DNA of 5,735 bases, from NCBI GenBank assembly GCA_011524575.1, contig WTKB01000159.1:7045-12779 (forward strand). The letters are read 5' to 3'. This stretch comes from Aquimarina sp. GTDB taxonomy: Bacteria > Bacteroidota > Bacteroidia > Flavobacteriales > Flavobacteriaceae. Below are positions 4,739 to 5,735 of the stretch, one piece after another; within the stretch, counting starts at the first letter, position 1, and each line of letters starts with the position of its first letter. Both the position numbers and the translations under genes were made by a program. Under the pieces are notes generated by a model, which saw only the letters and a list, made by a program, of their open reading frames with translations, searched no databases and was not told where the DNA came from.

Positions 4739-5735
4739 TTAGCGGTTTCTTCCAAAAAATCTAGAAAATCTTCTTTTATTAGACGAAGCTGCTGTAGCTG
4801 ATGGGGTTGAAGTTGCACTAGTAGCTACTCTTGCTCTGTTCTCTTTAGATTTTTGATTTTTTATGAATTTATAATATAACTTCTGCACTTCATTTTCATG
4901 ACTTACCGAAGAACTATTAAATAACTCAATATAAGGATGTTGTCTATCAATTTTTAAAGTACTGAGATCATTAGTTGATAACAATTTATTTCTCGCTTCT
5001 TTTAACCTTTCTGGATTATCTAGGTTAGAACTACTCAATTCCCTAGAAAGTCCAGGATAATCTAACTGACTGAGAGGTCTGGAAAGTTGACGGTGTACAA
5101 ATTCAACAAAATCTCTAAACTCTGCTTTACGTGCTTGTTTTACTTCAGGAATAGACCCTCTATGAACACCAATTATCACTGAAAATAAATCTAAACGATC
5201 TTCTAGTCTTTTTTGCAAAATTTTATTAATATTACCTTCAAGATTTAAAGGATCTGATATTTTATCAATCGTGAACTGTATTGCCTCTTTCACCTTATCT
5301 CTATAATAGGCCTCAGCTATAAGATCAGGATCAATAGAACTATATGTATTAAGTGAACGAAATCGTATTTCATACGGGACACGCAACTTATTTAGTCTTT
5401 CTTTTAAAAGCTGACCAAATACACTCCCCTCTAAATTTCCAGAACTTGGAAAAAGTTTCTCTCGAAAGTCTTTACTTGAAAATAAAGCGAGCTCTTTCAT
5501 GAAAACAGCGTTACCTTGATATTTCGTTTTCATAGTATTTATAACTTCGGCTAACCTATTATCTAATTGTTTCGAAAATTCTTGTTGTGCTTGCTCCGTA
5601 ATAGTAATTATTGGAGGGCTATTCTCCCCTATATCACGCGCCTCAAGAAATTCATTTGTAACTAACTCACTATCTAAACGGGTAGCCTCAAAACACCTTT
5701 TTTTAGATTTCTCATTTTTATACTTTTCTATGTAA
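4739..5735 (-). CDS. unrecognised charged protein, 5' end outside the window
   Basis: I do not recognise this protein. The frame is open from the TAA at 4739 to the right edge, giving at least 331 residues. The first in-frame ATG visible, at 5533, is internal: 67 upstream codons read through without a stop and have normal protein character (for example SPPIITITEQAQQEF), so the true start is beyond 5735. Numbering from that Met, most of the protein is rich in Lys, Glu, Arg and Leu and predicted by eye to be helical, as at 70-125 and 130-152. I see no signal peptide, membrane helix or catalytic motif in the visible part. Residues 237-252 are a Ser/Thr/Ala/Pro-rich low-complexity linker, followed by a basic, Phe-containing tail, NKRRFSRFFGRNR, to the end. 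Such a tail could bind nucleic acid, membrane or a partner; this is speculation. A MITE-like element follows the stop. Confidence 0.8.
   Translation of the reverse strand, partial: YIEKYKNEKSKKRCFEATRLDSELVTNEFLEARDIGENSPPIITITEQAQQEFSKQLDNRLAEVINTMKTKYQGNAVFMKELALFSSKDFREKLFPSSGNLEGSVFGQLLKERLNKLRVPYEIRFRSLNTYSSIDPDLIAEAYYRDKVKEAIQFTIDKISDPLNLEGNINKILQKRLEDRLDLFSVIIGVHRGSIPEVKQARKAEFRDFVEFVHRQLSRPLSQLDYPGLSRELSSSNLDNPERLKEARNKLLSTNDLSTLKIDRQHPYIELFNSSSVSHENEVQKLYYKFIKNQKSKENRARVATSATSTPSATAASSNKRRFSRFFGRNR

Overview
This window is AT-rich and every gene I can support lies on the minus strand, so transcription runs from high to low coordinates. The proteins, low GC, lack of Shine-Dalgarno sequences before the starts and direct TAA-ATG gene junctions fit Bacteroidota, probably Flavobacteriia. 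That placement is inferred from family resemblance and composition. No ribosomal or other marker gene is present to confirm it.

In transcription order: (1) the 3' part of an unrecognised, charged, probably helical protein (4739-5735). It stays open to the right edge, so its start is outside the window, and it ends in a Ser/Thr/Ala-rich linker and a basic tail. (2) A 362-base intergenic stretch (4377-4738) holding a 158-bp MITE-like element with 45-bp terminal inverted repeats and, nearer fbp, a perfect 11-bp inverted repeat. (3) fbp, class 1 fructose-1,6-bisphosphatase, with a GTG start, followed by a compact hairpin. (4) A two-gene unit of a 2,4-dienoyl-CoA-reductase-type SDR and a short PlsC-family acyltransferase, stop codon touching start codon. 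(5) umuC then umuD, the two parts of an error-prone polymerase V, also joined stop-to-start but in the opposite order to E. coli umuDC.

The genes form separate jobs: gluconeogenesis (fbp), acyl-CoA and lipid chemistry (SDR plus acyltransferase) and SOS mutagenesis (umuC-umuD). The signal the genes do not explain is a recurring sequence, AGAGCTTGTTTAAA or a close variant. It lies 8-13 bases after the stop codon of three transcription units (at 1783, 3333 and 4714) and again, inverted, at 4570. One copy is half of a short hairpin with TTA direct repeats at both ends, and two copies are the ends of the 158-bp element. This looks like a small mobile or palindromic repeat family, possibly doubling as terminators. 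I see no CRISPR array, tRNA, rRNA, transposase gene or clear defence system. The incomplete orphan protein is the only candidate for an undescribed function, and nothing in the sequence assigns it one.
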